Of a stretch of DNA of 64,000 nucleotides, positions 1 to 8,005 are shown one piece after another (the stretch's first letter is position 1; the number at the start of each line of letters is the position of its first letter). The notes under the pieces are model-generated. The model saw only the letters and a list, made by a program, of their open reading frames with translations, was not told the DNA's origin and ran no database searches. This DNA comes from Chelatococcus sp. Its GTDB lineage: Bacteria > Pseudomonadota > Alphaproteobacteria > Rhizobiales > Beijerinckiaceae. The translations under genes and the position numbers were made by a program. The stretch is from assembly GCA_003248805.1 (NCBI GenBank), contig QFQY01000012.1, positions 1 through 64,000 on the forward strand, given 5' to 3'.

Positions 1-545
1 TCGACGACGCCCTGAACGCGACCCGCGCGGCCGTCGAAGAGGGCATCCTGCCGGGCGGCGGCGTCGCCCTGCTGCGCGCCCTCAACTCGGTCAAGTCGAT
101 CAAGACCCAGAACGACGACCAGAAGACCGGCGTCGAGATCGTCCGCAAGGCGATCATGGCTCCGGCCAAGCAGATCGTCGAGAACGCTGGTGACGACGGC
201 GCCGTCGTGGTCGGCAAGCTGCTGGAGTCCAAGGACTACTCCTACGGCTACAACGCCCAGACCGGCGAGTACGGCGATCTGGTCAAGGCCGGCATCATCG
301 ACCCGACCAAGGTCGTGCGCACGGCGATCCAGGACGCGGCTTCGATCGCCGGCCTGCCATGGGCGGCATGGACTTCTGAGGAAGTCCAGCTTCTCGCAAG
401 CCTCAGGGAAGGCCCGGCGCAAGCCGGGCCTTTTCCTTTTTGGCGTCATGCTCGGGCTCGCCCCGAGCATCTCATGATGAGAAGGCGCCCGCGCATCCGG
501 CATCCAGAGTTTCCCGGGTCTGCGCTTCGTTCCGCCCGGGAATGA
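1..545 (+). CDS. groEL: GroEL chaperonin, C-terminal part, with frame-disrupted tail
   Basis: This is the 3' end of a 60-kDa chaperonin (ATP-driven protein folding in the cytoplasm); the 5' part lies left of the window. Reading from base 3 gives typical GroEL sequence (VEEGILPGGGVALLRA, then IVENAGDDGAVVVGKLLE and YGYNAQTGEYGDLVKAGIIDP), up to AASIAGL near 355. There the usual tail of about 25 residues before the final Gly/Met repeat is missing. The classic last residues MGGMDF plus stop are present at 359-379 but in another frame, so the open frame runs on to a TGA at 543-545, straight through the gene's own terminator (411-441). The normal end was almost certainly 379. A short out-of-frame deletion or an assembly error explains this. 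The GGM tail is known to be dispensable for basic GroEL activity, so the core may still work. Confidence 0.88.
   Translation, partial: DDALNATRAAVEEGILPGGGVALLRALNSVKSIKTQNDDQKTGVEIVRKAIMAPAKQIVENAGDDGAVVVGKLLESKDYSYGYNAQTGEYGDLVKAGIIDPTKVVRTAIQDAASIAGLPWAAWTSEEVQLLASLREGPAQAGPFPFWRHARARPEHLMMRRRPRIRHPEFPGSALRSARE
411..441 (+). terminator. Rho-independent terminator of groEL
   Basis: A perfect 8-bp GGCCCGGC/GCCGGGCC stem with a 4-base GCAA loop is followed by TTTTCCTTTTT. It lies 31 bases after the MGGMDF stop at 379, where a groEL terminator would be expected, and inside the frame-shifted extension that runs to 545. Confidence 0.85.
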
Positions 546-548
546 CGC
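445..548. repeat. Intergenic palindromic element (copy A)
   Basis: This starts with GTCATGCTCGGG...CCCGAGCAT and ends with CCCGGG...CCCGGGAATGACG, so it is two hairpins in tandem bounded by GTCAT/ATGAC. Related copies occur at 5802-5906, 6201-6272, 7893-7997, 11219-11363, 11672-11720 and 37113-37208, always between genes. It looks like a BIME-type dispersed repeat. Confidence 0.7.
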
Positions 549-677
549 CCTTATCGCCTGTCCGCCGGATGACAATTCGCTCATCTTGCAGTCCGGCCAT
601 TGAATGGCCGCATCGGCTGCGACATGGTCCGAATCTCGGTGCCGTCCGGCCCGGACCAGCCTTTCAGGATCGTCTCG

Positions 678-2774
678 ATGCGTCTTCTGAGTTTCGCCGT
701 CGCCGCGCTCGCCGTGATCGCACTCGTCGTCGGCCAGCAGAGCGGCAGCAACGGCCTGATCGGCATGGGCGCGGTCGGGCTCGCGCTGGCCTTCGCGACG
801 TTCCGCGCCACGACCGTCGCCTATTTCCTGCGGGTGTTCTCGACCATCTTCGCGGTCGAATATGTGCTGACCTCCGCCGGCTCGGTGGTCGCGCAGCTCG
901 GGCTCTGGCCCGCGGGCCTGCAGCAGATCGCCCCGCCGACGAGCCTCGCCACCACGATCGCGGTGTTCGGCGTGGTCGTCTACGCGATCTCCTTCATTCC
1001 CGCCATCCAGCGCATCGCCCGCCTGGCCTCGCCCTATTTCGAGGACGAAGCTGAGACGACCGCCAAGCTCTGGCCGATCGGCGCTTTCCGGATCGGCACG
1101 GGACGGCTCGGCGTGCTGCTGCTGATCTTCCTCGTCGTGCTGAACCAGATCCAGGTCGGCATCTCGCTCAGGCTCTCCTTCTTCAATCGGGATTTCTACA
1201 ACGCGATCCAGGAGAAGGACGCGGCCGGCTTCTGGTATCAGTTGATCTACGTCTTCAGCGTCTGGGCGGCGGTGGCGGTGATCTCGAACCTGGTCGAGCT
1301 CTTCGCCAACTACACGCTGCTGATCCGCTGGCGCCGCTACATGGCGGAGGGCTTCAGCAACGCCTGGCTGCGCAACGCCAACCACTACCGGATCGCGCTC
1401 GCCGGCACGGCCGACAACCCCGACCAGCGCATCGCGGAAGACACGCGCGCCTTCGTCAACCAGACCTACAACTTCGCCCTGCCGCTGCTGACGCAGGTGT
1501 CGACGCTGGTCTCCTTCTCGATCATCCTGTGGTCGATCCCCGTCGCCAGCGTCGTTCCGGGCACCGAGATTTCCGTGCCGGGCTTCATCTTCTGGATGGC
1601 GCTGATCTACTCGGTCGCGGCGACCTGGATCGCCCACGCCATCGGCAAGCCGCTGATCGGCCTGGAGTTCGAGCAGGAGCGGCGCGAGGCGAATTTCCGC
1701 TTCTCGCTGGCCCGCCTGCGCGAATACTCCGAGCAGATCGCGCTGATGCGCGGCGAAGGCTCGGAACAGCGCCATCTCAGCGAGCGCTTCGGCGACATCG
1801 TCTCGAACTTCTATCGGCTGGTCTGGGCGCGGCTGCGGCTGACGACCTTCACCCTGTCATTCGGACAGGCGAACGTCGTCGTGCCCTATATCCTGCTCGC
1901 CCCGCATTACTTCTCCGGCACGATTACGCTGGGCATCATGACGCAGGTGGCCTCCGCCTTCGACCGCGTGCAGACGGCGATGTCCTTCTTCATCGACCGC
2001 TACCAGACCATCGCCTCCTATGTCGCCTCGATCAACCGTCTGACGACCTTCGAAGCCGCGGTCGCGCAGGCGGAGGCGCAGGGCGCCGGCGGCGGCGATT
2101 CCGCGATCATGATCGACGCGGACGAAGGGCGCGACACGCATATCGAGCGCCTCGCCCTGACGCTCCCGAACGGAACGCCGATCGTGCGGGTCGAGGACCT
2201 CTCGCTCGCGGGCGGCCGCTCGACGCTGGTCGTCGGCCCGTCGGGCTCGGGCAAGTCGACGCTGTTCCGGGCGCTCTCGGGCGCCTGGCCCTATGGCGAG
2301 GGCAAGGTGACGACGCCGGCCGGCTCGACGATGCTCCTGCTGCCGCAGCGGCCCTATCTGCCGCAGGGAACGCTGCGCGCCGCCCTCGCCTATCCGTCCG
2401 AGGCGGAGGTCTTTACCGACGAGCAACTGCACGACGCGCTCAGGAAGGTGAAGCTCGGCCATCTCGTCGACAGGCTCGAGGAGGTCGATCTGTGGGGCCA
2501 GCGGCTTTCGGGCGGCGAGCAGCAGCGGCTGGCGGTGGCGCGCGCCCTGCTGGCCCGGCCGGGCTGGCTCTTCCTCGACGAGGCCACGGCTTCGCTGGAC
2601 GAGAAGCTCGAGAACGAGATCTACGCCCTGATCCGCCAGGAGCTTCCGGAGACGAGCGTCGTCTCGATCGGCCATCGCTCGACGCTGCGCGAGATGCACG
2701 ACGCCATCGTCACCATGGAGCCCAATGGGGACGGCACCTTCACGCCGCGCGCGACCGCAAAGGCCATGACCTGA
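678..2774 (+). CDS. ABC transporter, fused permease/ATPase of the SbmA/BacA-like (YddA) family
   Basis: This is an inner-membrane exporter/importer half-transporter: an N-terminal membrane domain of the ABC_membrane_2/SbmA-BacA type (roughly residues 1-400) followed by a nucleotide-binding domain. The ATPase shows a Walker A GPSGSGKST (Lys about 526), the signature LSGGEQQR and a Walker B WLFLDEATASLDE. The typical SbmA/YddA sequence RLSFFNRDFYNAIQEKD is present. Family members move antimicrobial peptides, vitamin B12 or long acyl groups; the substrate here is unknown. The ATG at 678 is preferred because AGGA lies upstream and a hydrophobic segment follows; an in-frame ATG at 600 would add 26 residues with no obvious RBS. 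The gene stands alone. Confidence 0.85.
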   Translation: MRLLSFAVAALAVIALVVGQQSGSNGLIGMGAVGLALAFATFRATTVAYFLRVFSTIFAVEYVLTSAGSVVAQLGLWPAGLQQIAPPTSLATTIAVFGVVVYAISFIPAIQRIARLASPYFEDEAETTAKLWPIGAFRIGTGRLGVLLLIFLVVLNQIQVGISLRLSFFNRDFYNAIQEKDAAGFWYQLIYVFSVWAAVAVISNLVELFANYTLLIRWRRYMAEGFSNAWLRNANHYRIALAGTADNPDQRIAEDTRAFVNQTYNFALPLLTQVSTLVSFSIILWSIPVASVVPGTEISVPGFIFWMALIYSVAATWIAHAIGKPLIGLEFEQERREANFRFSLARLREYSEQIALMRGEGSEQRHLSERFGDIVSNFYRLVWARLRLTTFTLSFGQANVVVPYILLAPHYFSGTITLGIMTQVASAFDRVQTAMSFFIDRYQTIASYVASINRLTTFEAAVAQAEAQGAGGGDSAIMIDADEGRDTHIERLALTLPNGTPIVRVEDLSLAGGRSTLVVGPSGSGKSTLFRALSGAWPYGEGKVTTPAGSTMLLLPQRPYLPQGTLRAALAYPSEAEVFTDEQLHDALRKVKLGHLVDRLEEVDLWGQRLSGGEQQRLAVARALLARPGWLFLDEATASLDEKLENEIYALIRQELPETSVVSIGHRSTLREMHDAIVTMEPNGDGTFTPRATAKAMT

Positions 2775-2841
2775 CGCGAGCGTAGCACGCCCCCGGACAG
2801 CCCGAAGAGCAGCCCGGAACTGCGATGCGGATCAGGCGAGC

Positions 2842-3327
2842 TCAGAGCGAGCGGCTGAGCGTCACCTCTCCCGCGCCGCCCTTCAGCACGAGGCGGCCGT
2901 TGACGAGGTCCCAGTTGCGCGTCGCGCGCAGCGCCGTGAGATAGGCGCGCTCGAACTCCTGCACGCCCTTGTCGCAGGCGCGCTTGGTCATCGCGATCGG
3001 CCCGACGACGAAGGCCTGCTGCCGCAGCGGATAGGCCGCGGCGGAAAAGGTGTTGCAGCCGCCGAAGCCGGTGCCGCGCAAATTCTGGTCGACGATCAGC
3101 GTCGCCTTCCGCTCTCCGACCGGCTTGCCGTTCAGCGCCACGACCGTCCAGCTCGCGCCGAGCGGGAAGTTCTTCTCCTGCTGCTGCGGGATGGGCGCCG
3201 ACTGGGGAGAGCCGAGTTCCTCGCGAGAGGGCATCTGCTGCCTGCGCTGCGCGAAGGCATCGACCGTGGTCAACATGGGCAGCGCCAGAACGGCAAGGGT
3301 CGCGGCTAGGCCAAGGCGTCGAGTCAT
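2842..3327 (-). CDS. META (HslJ-like) domain protein, exported
   Basis: This is a 161-aa protein with an N-terminal signal peptide (hydrophobic stretch about residues 6-25, ending near DAFAQ), a Gln/Pro-rich linker, and a META domain from about residue 57. The domain is recognised by WTVVALNGKPVG, the GFGGCNTFSA core and FVVGPIAMTKRACD. META/HslJ domains occur in heat-shock-linked and secreted proteins of unclear biochemical role, often periplasmic or lipid-anchored. There is no lipobox here, so a soluble periplasmic location is inferred. It is convergent with the ABC transporter. Confidence 0.8.
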   Translation of the reverse strand: MTRRLGLAATLAVLALPMLTTVDAFAQRRQQMPSREELGSPQSAPIPQQQEKNFPLGASWTVVALNGKPVGERKATLIVDQNLRGTGFGGCNTFSAAAYPLRQQAFVVGPIAMTKRACDKGVQEFERAYLTALRATRNWDLVNGRLVLKGGAGEVTLSRSL

Positions 3328-3603
3328 CGTCTTCCTACCTGGATCGGGAGCGGGACAGTAACGCAGGGCCCCGCTCGGTCAAACCGCTACAGCGCCGGAC
3401 AGGCGAAGGGAAGTACCCTGCATGGCCGCGCGACGTCGATGTCCGGACAATCGGGCAGGCACACGGCAATTTCGCGGCGGATGCATCCAAACGGCATCCG
3501 CCCGCGTAAGAAGGATTCGTCAGGTGTGTCGCCGTCCTTCCCCCCAAGGGCGGCGGCCTCCGGCGGGGTCGCTTCGCCGATGGCGGGGCGGCCCCGCTGC
3601 CGG

Positions 3604-4575
3604 TCAGAGCCGCGCCAGCAGGCGCTCGACCAGCGGGTTCGCCTTGCGGAAGACATAGGCCGGGGCGCTGACCGTGACGTCGTCGGCGCCGACCGCGCCG
3701 AGATGGTCGACCAGCGCGAAGACCGCCTTCTCCGGGCAGTGGATCGTCAGCACGCCGCCGGAGGCGGGCCCGAAGGGCAGCCGCGCGCCGAAGCGCGTCG
3801 CGATCTCCGCGGCCGCCTCGGGAGCGAGGTCGAGGCCGGCGCGGATCTCGCGGACGGAGCGCGCCTCCTCCTCCGCCGCGATACGGGCCAGGATCGCACC
3901 GGCCGCGGCGCGGGCGCGCGGATTCCAGTCCGCCCGGACGGAGGCGACGAGATTGGCCTCGGAGGCCAGCATGACGCCGTCGTCCAGAATCTTGAGCGCA
4001 TTGGCGGCGAGCGTCGCGCCGGTCGTGGTGATGTCCACGATGATCTCGGCCGTGCCGGCCGCGGGCGCCCCCTCCGTCGCGCCGAGGCTCTCGACGATGC
4101 GGTAGTCGGCGAGGCCGTGCCGCGCGAAGAAGCGGCGCGTCAGGTTCACATATTTGGTCGCGACCCGGAGCTTGCGGCCGTGGCGGGCGCGCATGGTCGA
4201 GGCGACGTCGTCGAGGTCCGCCATGGTGCGCACGTCGATCCAGGCCTGCGGCACGGCGACGACGACGTTGGCATAGCCGAAACCGAGCGGGCTCAGGAGC
4301 TCGACCGCCGCATCCGCGTCGGCGACCTGCTCGCGGACGAGGTCCTCGCCGGTGATGCCGAGATGGGCCGCGCCGGAGGCGAGCTGCGAGACGATCTCGG
4401 AGGCGGAGAGGAAGGCGACCTCCGCCCCCTCGACGCCGGCGATGGCGCCGCGATAGTCGCGCTCGCCGCGCGACTTGACGAATTTCAGCCCGGCGCGCCC
4501 GAAGAAGGCGGTGGCGTTCTCCTGCAGGCGCCCCTTGGAGGGAACCGCGAGGACGAGAGGCGCTTCGCTCATCAT
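3604..4575 (-). CDS. hisG: ATP phosphoribosyltransferase catalytic subunit HisG
   Basis: This is the first enzyme of histidine synthesis: it joins ATP and PRPP to give phosphoribosyl-ATP. HisG motifs are clear: AVPSKGRLQE near the N-terminus, LGITGEDLV, and the PRPP loop EIIVDITTTGATLAAN. The start ATG overlaps the hisZ stop (ATGA), so the two are translationally coupled; a second ATG follows at 4572. At about 323 aa it is much longer than the short HisG (about 210-230 aa) that usually depends on HisZ. The extra C-terminus (GGVLTIHCPEKAVFALVDHL onward) resembles the regulatory domain of the long form, yet hisZ is also present. Confidence 0.9.
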   Translation of the reverse strand: MMSEAPLVLAVPSKGRLQENATAFFGRAGLKFVKSRGERDYRGAIAGVEGAEVAFLSASEIVSQLASGAAHLGITGEDLVREQVADADAAVELLSPLGFGYANVVVAVPQAWIDVRTMADLDDVASTMRARHGRKLRVATKYVNLTRRFFARHGLADYRIVESLGATEGAPAAGTAEIIVDITTTGATLAANALKILDDGVMLASEANLVASVRADWNPRARAAAGAILARIAAEEEARSVREIRAGLDLAPEAAAEIATRFGARLPFGPASGGVLTIHCPEKAVFALVDHLGAVGADDVTVSAPAYVFRKANPLVERLLARL

Positions 4576-5681
4576 GCCTGCTCCGTCAGACGCTCGAGCC
4601 AGAGCGAGGCCCCGACCGCCGCAATCGGCCGGGCGGCGCCGAGGCGGCCCAGCACGTTGTCGTAGCGACCGCCGCCCGCGACCGGCTTGCCGTCGCTGCG
4701 GGCGCCGTCGTGCAGCTCGAAGATGAAGCCGGTGTAGTAGTCGAGATTGCGGGCGAAGGCGGCCGAGAAGGCGATGGTCTCGACCGCGACGCCGCGCGCG
4801 GCCAGGAAGCCGGTGCGCTCGTCGAAGGCGTCGAGCTCGGCGGCGAGATCGAGCGAGGCTTCTCCTGCGAGCCCGCGCAGGGCGGCCGAGGCGGTGTCGG
4901 GATCGCCGGAGACCGCCAGCACCTTGCCGAGAAGCGCCTTGACCTCGCCATTGACCGGATTTTCGCGCTCGCCGGCACGCGCCAGGAAGCGCTCGGCGAT
5001 GTCGCGTGCGGTGCGCCCGCCCACCGTCGAGATGCCGGCGATGGCGAGCACGTCCTCGACGAAGGCCTTGGCCGCACCGGGGTCCTGACCTTCCAGCGCC
5101 TTGAGCAGGCCGGCATGTGCAGTCTCGCCCTCGGCCGAGGGCGGATCGAGCGCGGCGACGGCCTCCGCGCCCTTGCCCTGCACCACGGCGCGCATCAGGC
5201 GGCGGCGGGCGCCCTGCGGCACCGCGAGGCGCTCGAGCAGCGCGTTCAGCAGGGCGACGTCGCCCATCAGGATGCGCGGTGCCTCGAGGCCGAGCGCGGC
5301 GGCGGCCTCGATGGTCAGCGCCATGATCTCGGCGTCGGCGGCGGCGAAATCCTCGCGGCCGAAGGATTCGAGCCCTGCCTGCGCGAACTCGCCCGGCTCT
5401 CCCGAGCGCATGCGGAAGACCGGGCCGGCATAGGCATAGGCCGCCGGCTCGGTGGAGCGGGAGGCGATGTGATCGAGCGCGACGGGAATGGTGTATTCGG
5501 GCCGGAGGCACCAGTCGCGCCCATCCGCGTCCTGCGTCATGAAGATGCGGCGGCGGATATCCTCGCCCGACAGGTCGAGGAAGACGTCGGCCGGCTGCAG
5601 GATGGCGGGCTCGGCGCGCGCATAGCCTTCGCGCGCGAGGAGCGCGATCACGGTCTCGATGGCGACGCTGGTGGCGGGCAC
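4572..5681 (-). CDS. hisZ: ATP phosphoribosyltransferase regulatory subunit HisZ
   Basis: This is a histidyl-tRNA-synthetase paralogue that activates HisG and carries feedback control, without aminoacylation activity. Class II synthetase-like motifs are visible: DWCLRPEYTIPVALDH (motif 2 region), NLDYYTGFIFELHD and VAGGGRYDNVLGRLG near the end. The frame stays open upstream to about 5924, but that part is translated intergenic repeat; the GTG at 5681 (start VPATSVAIE, CCGGA upstream) gives 369 aa, the usual length. The gene follows hisS, separated by a GIY-YIG gene, and overlaps hisG by four bases. Confidence 0.85.
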   Translation of the reverse strand: MPATSVAIETVIALLAREGYARAEPAILQPADVFLDLSGEDIRRRIFMTQDADGRDWCLRPEYTIPVALDHIASRSTEPAAYAYAGPVFRMRSGEPGEFAQAGLESFGREDFAAADAEIMALTIEAAAALGLEAPRILMGDVALLNALLERLAVPQGARRRLMRAVVQGKGAEAVAALDPPSAEGETAHAGLLKALEGQDPGAAKAFVEDVLAIAGISTVGGRTARDIAERFLARAGERENPVNGEVKALLGKVLAVSGDPDTASAALRGLAGEASLDLAAELDAFDERTGFLAARGVAVETIAFSAAFARNLDYYTGFIFELHDGARSDGKPVAGGGRYDNVLGRLGAARPIAAVGASLWLERLTEQA

Positions 5682-5801
5682 GGGCTGATCCGGATGCTGT
5701 TGCGGCGCCGTCCTAGCAGCCGGGCGCCGAATTTTCGAGGGATTTGAGCGAATGGGGTGAACGGGAATCCGGAAGAGTGGTGGGCCGGCCACCTCTCCGT
5801 G

Positions 5802-5906
5802 CGTCATGCTCGGGCTTGCCCCGAGCATCTCAGGACGAGCGAGGCGCCCTCGTAGCATCCTGACCGAGATTCTCGGATCTCCGCTACGCTCCGTCCGAGA
5901 ATGACG
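5802..5906. repeat. Intergenic palindromic element (copy B)
   Basis: It runs from CGTCATGCTCGGG...CCGAGCAT to TCCGAGAATGACG: two hairpins bounded by CGTCAT/ATGACG. It is inverted relative to copy C at 6201-6272, so the two copies frame the GIY-YIG gene as inverted repeats. Its right end supplies the last codons and the stop of that gene. Confidence 0.7.
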
Positions 5907-6201
5907 TCGGATAGATCTCCTCAAACAGGTCGCGCCAGCCTGGATTGGTCTTCTCGACGAGATCGATCTTCCACTCCCGATACCAGCGCTTGAGGCTCGT
6001 CTCCCGCTGGATGGCCAATTCGATCTCGCCGAACTCCTCGAACCAGACGAGCTTGTCGAGATTGTATCGCGCGGTGAACGAGCGGCCAGCGAGTTGCTTA
6101 TGCTCGCTCACGCGACGGACGAGATCGGCGGTCACGCCGAGGTACAATGTCCCCCGCGGCTTATTCGTCATCAAGTAGACGAAGGACGGTTCGAGGTTCA
6201 C
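5884..6201 (-). CDS. Small GIY-YIG nuclease-domain protein (copy 1)
   Basis: This is a roughly 105-aa single-domain GIY-YIG endonuclease of the UPF0213/YhbQ-like kind. It shows FVYLMTNKPRGTLYLGVT (the 'GIY...YIG' strands), then the conserved Arg/His region LVRRVSEHK, and a Glu in FGEIELAIQRE. Such proteins are cytoplasmic; their cellular substrate is not established. The GTG at 6201 gives the best start, just before the domain; the longer frame to 6258 is translated repeat DNA. The gene lies between hisS and hisZ in the same direction, with both ends inside palindromic repeats, which looks like an inserted cassette. A related copy is at 11382-11675. Confidence 0.8.
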   Translation of the reverse strand: MNLEPSFVYLMTNKPRGTLYLGVTADLVRRVSEHKQLAGRSFTARYNLDKLVWFEEFGEIELAIQRETSLKRWYREWKIDLVEKTNPGWRDLFEEIYPTSFSDGA

Positions 6202-6272
6202 GTCATTCTCGGGCGAAGCGCAGACCCGAGAATCCCTTGCAGGAGATGCTCGGGTCAAGCCCGAGCATGACG
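6201..6272. repeat. Intergenic palindromic element (copy C)
   Basis: It runs from CGTCATTCTCGGG...CCCGAGAAT to GATGCTCGGG...CCCGAGCATGACG. It is the reverse orientation of copy B and the same orientation as copy D (7893-7997). It overlaps the start codon of the GIY-YIG gene and ends five bases from the hisS stop. Confidence 0.7.
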
Positions 6273-6277
6273 TTTCG

Positions 6278-7813
6278 TTACCCGTGCCGTTGCAGCACCC
6301 GCTTCACACCCTCGACCAGTTCCGCCACCGGCACGGCGAACTGCGCCTCGGCCTGCTTGGCCTTGTGCTCGGCGGAGTCCTTCACGTCGCGGGAGGCGGC
6401 GGCGAGTTCGGCGCCCAGGATCAGGTCCTTGACGACGACGGTGCCGGCCTCGCGCTCGGACGAGCCCTGAATGATCGCGCAGACGGCGCCGCGCCGGTCG
6501 GCGTATTTCATCTGGGCGTTGAAGCCGGAGCTGCCCAGATAGAGATCGGCGCGGCAGAGCGGCTTGCCGTTGTCGCCTGTCGCCTTGCGAAGCTCCGACA
6601 CCATCGCCTGATAGCCCGGCATGAACTCCGGCGACTTGTTGTCCATCGCGGTGACGACGACGAGCGGCAGCTCCGCCTTGTTGTCGACGATGGGCGACTT
6701 CACCGCCTTGAGCGCCGAATAGAGCCGCGAGACGCCGATGGAGAAGCCGGTCGCCGGCACCGGCTCTGGCCGGAAGCGGCCGACGAGACCGTCATAGCGC
6801 CCGCCGCCCGCGACGGAGCCGAAGCGCACGACCTGGCCGTCGTCGTTGGTGACCGGGAAGGTCAGCTCCACCTCGTAGACCGGGCCGGTGTAGTATTCGA
6901 GGCCGCGGACGACGGACCGATCAATGACAATGCGTTGCTCATCATATCCGCCTGCGCGAACCAATTTCTCGATCTCAGCTAGCTCAGCCAAGCCTGCCAC
7001 TGTCTTTCCAGATGGGTCGTCAGGAAGCCGGCGCTGAAGGGCTTCATCTGGAGAAAGTGTCGGCTGATCAGTGAGCATGAACAGCAAGAGCTGAATTTGA
7101 CTAGCTTCTAAACCCGCGCCCTTCGTAAAATCCCCGCTCTCGTCCTTGCGCCCTTCACCCAGCAGCAGGCGCACGCCCTCAGGGCCGAACTTATCGAGCT
7201 TGTCGATGGCGCGCAGCACCGTCAGCCGTCGGCCGGCATTCTCCTCGCCGCCCAGTCCGATGGCCTCCATGACGCCATCGAGCACTTTACGGTTGTTGAC
7301 CTTGACGACGTACTGCCCCTTGAGCCCAAGGGCATCCATCGTGTCGGCGGCGAGCATGCATATCTCGGCGTCGGCCGCGACCGAACCCGCGCCGACGATG
7401 TCGGCGTCGAACTGCATGAACTGGCGGAAGCGGCCCGGCCCCGGCTTCTCGTTGCGGAAGACATAACCGGCGCGGTAGCTGCGATAGGGCTTCGGCAGCG
7501 CGTCGAAATTCTCCGCGACGTAGCGGGCGAGCGGCGCCGTCAGGTCGTAGCGCAGCGAGAGCCACTGCTCGTCATCGTCCTGGAAGGAAAAGACGCCCTC
7601 GTTCGGCCGGTCCTGGTCCGGCAGGAACTTGCCGAGCGCGTCGGTGTACTCGACGAAGGGCGTCTCGACCGGCTCGAAACCATAGACCGAGAAGCTCTCG
7701 CGGATCACCGCGAGCATGCGCTCGGTCGCCGCGACATCGGCGGGGCCGCGATCGACGAAGCCGCGCGGCTGGCGGGCCTTGAGCTTGGCAGGGGCGGGCT
7801 TGTCGGCGGACAT
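6278..7813 (-). CDS. hisS: Histidyl-tRNA synthetase
   Basis: This class II aminoacyl-tRNA synthetase charges tRNA-His in the cytoplasm. Diagnostic motifs are LSLRYDLTAPLARYVA (motif 2), RAGYVFRNEKPGPGRFRQF, the histidine motif VVRGLEYYTGPVYE and VAGGGRYDGLVG, followed by an anticodon-binding domain (GSSGFNAQMKYADRRGA). The ATG at 7813 (MSADKPAPAKL) gives 511 aa; an upstream in-frame ATG at 7876 is less likely. It heads the leftward group hisS - GIY-YIG - hisZ - hisG. Confidence 0.93.
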   Translation of the reverse strand: MSADKPAPAKLKARQPRGFVDRGPADVAATERMLAVIRESFSVYGFEPVETPFVEYTDALGKFLPDQDRPNEGVFSFQDDDEQWLSLRYDLTAPLARYVAENFDALPKPYRSYRAGYVFRNEKPGPGRFRQFMQFDADIVGAGSVAADAEICMLAADTMDALGLKGQYVVKVNNRKVLDGVMEAIGLGGEENAGRRLTVLRAIDKLDKFGPEGVRLLLGEGRKDESGDFTKGAGLEASQIQLLLFMLTDQPTLSPDEALQRRLPDDPSGKTVAGLAELAEIEKLVRAGGYDEQRIVIDRSVVRGLEYYTGPVYEVELTFPVTNDDGQVVRFGSVAGGGRYDGLVGRFRPEPVPATGFSIGVSRLYSALKAVKSPIVDNKAELPLVVVTAMDNKSPEFMPGYQAMVSELRKATGDNGKPLCRADLYLGSSGFNAQMKYADRRGAVCAIIQGSSEREAGTVVVKDLILGAELAAASRDVKDSAEHKAKQAEAQFAVPVAELVEGVKRVLQRHG

Positions 7814-7892
7814 GGGCGTTCGTTTCGTGTTCTGGGCGGCGGGGTTTGGGCCGTTCGGTAGCTTGCGCGGAGGCAACGGGCAAGCCGCCGCC

Positions 7893-7997
7893 CGTCATTC
7901 TCGGGCGAAGCGCAGCGCAGACCCGAGAATCTCCGGACGGACAAGCGCTCGGGCCTCCTTCGGCATGGAGATGCTCGGGTCAAGCCCGAGCATGACG
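7893..7997. repeat. Intergenic palindromic element (copy D)
   Basis: It runs from CGTCATTCTCGGG...CCCGAGAATCTC to GAGATGCTCGGG...CCCGAGCATGACG. It is the same type and orientation as copy C, and lies between the glcF stop and the hisS start. It may act as a terminator or an mRNA-stabilising hairpin for the glc operon. Confidence 0.7.
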
Positions 7998-8005
7998 TGC
8001 CTTGC

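Noticed and set aside
3585..3599. GC hairpin GCGGGGCGGCCCCGC after hisG as a terminator
   Set aside because: Stem is short and no U-run follows on the minus strand; could be chance in GC-rich DNA.
4578..5511. Extension of the hisG frame upstream to 5511
   Set aside because: This part is a shadow of hisZ in another frame; the HisG family begins at the ATG coupled to the hisZ stop.
3439..5747. Long plus-strand open frames across hisG and hisZ
   Set aside because: Opposite to well-recognised histidine genes; composition is that of shadow frames.
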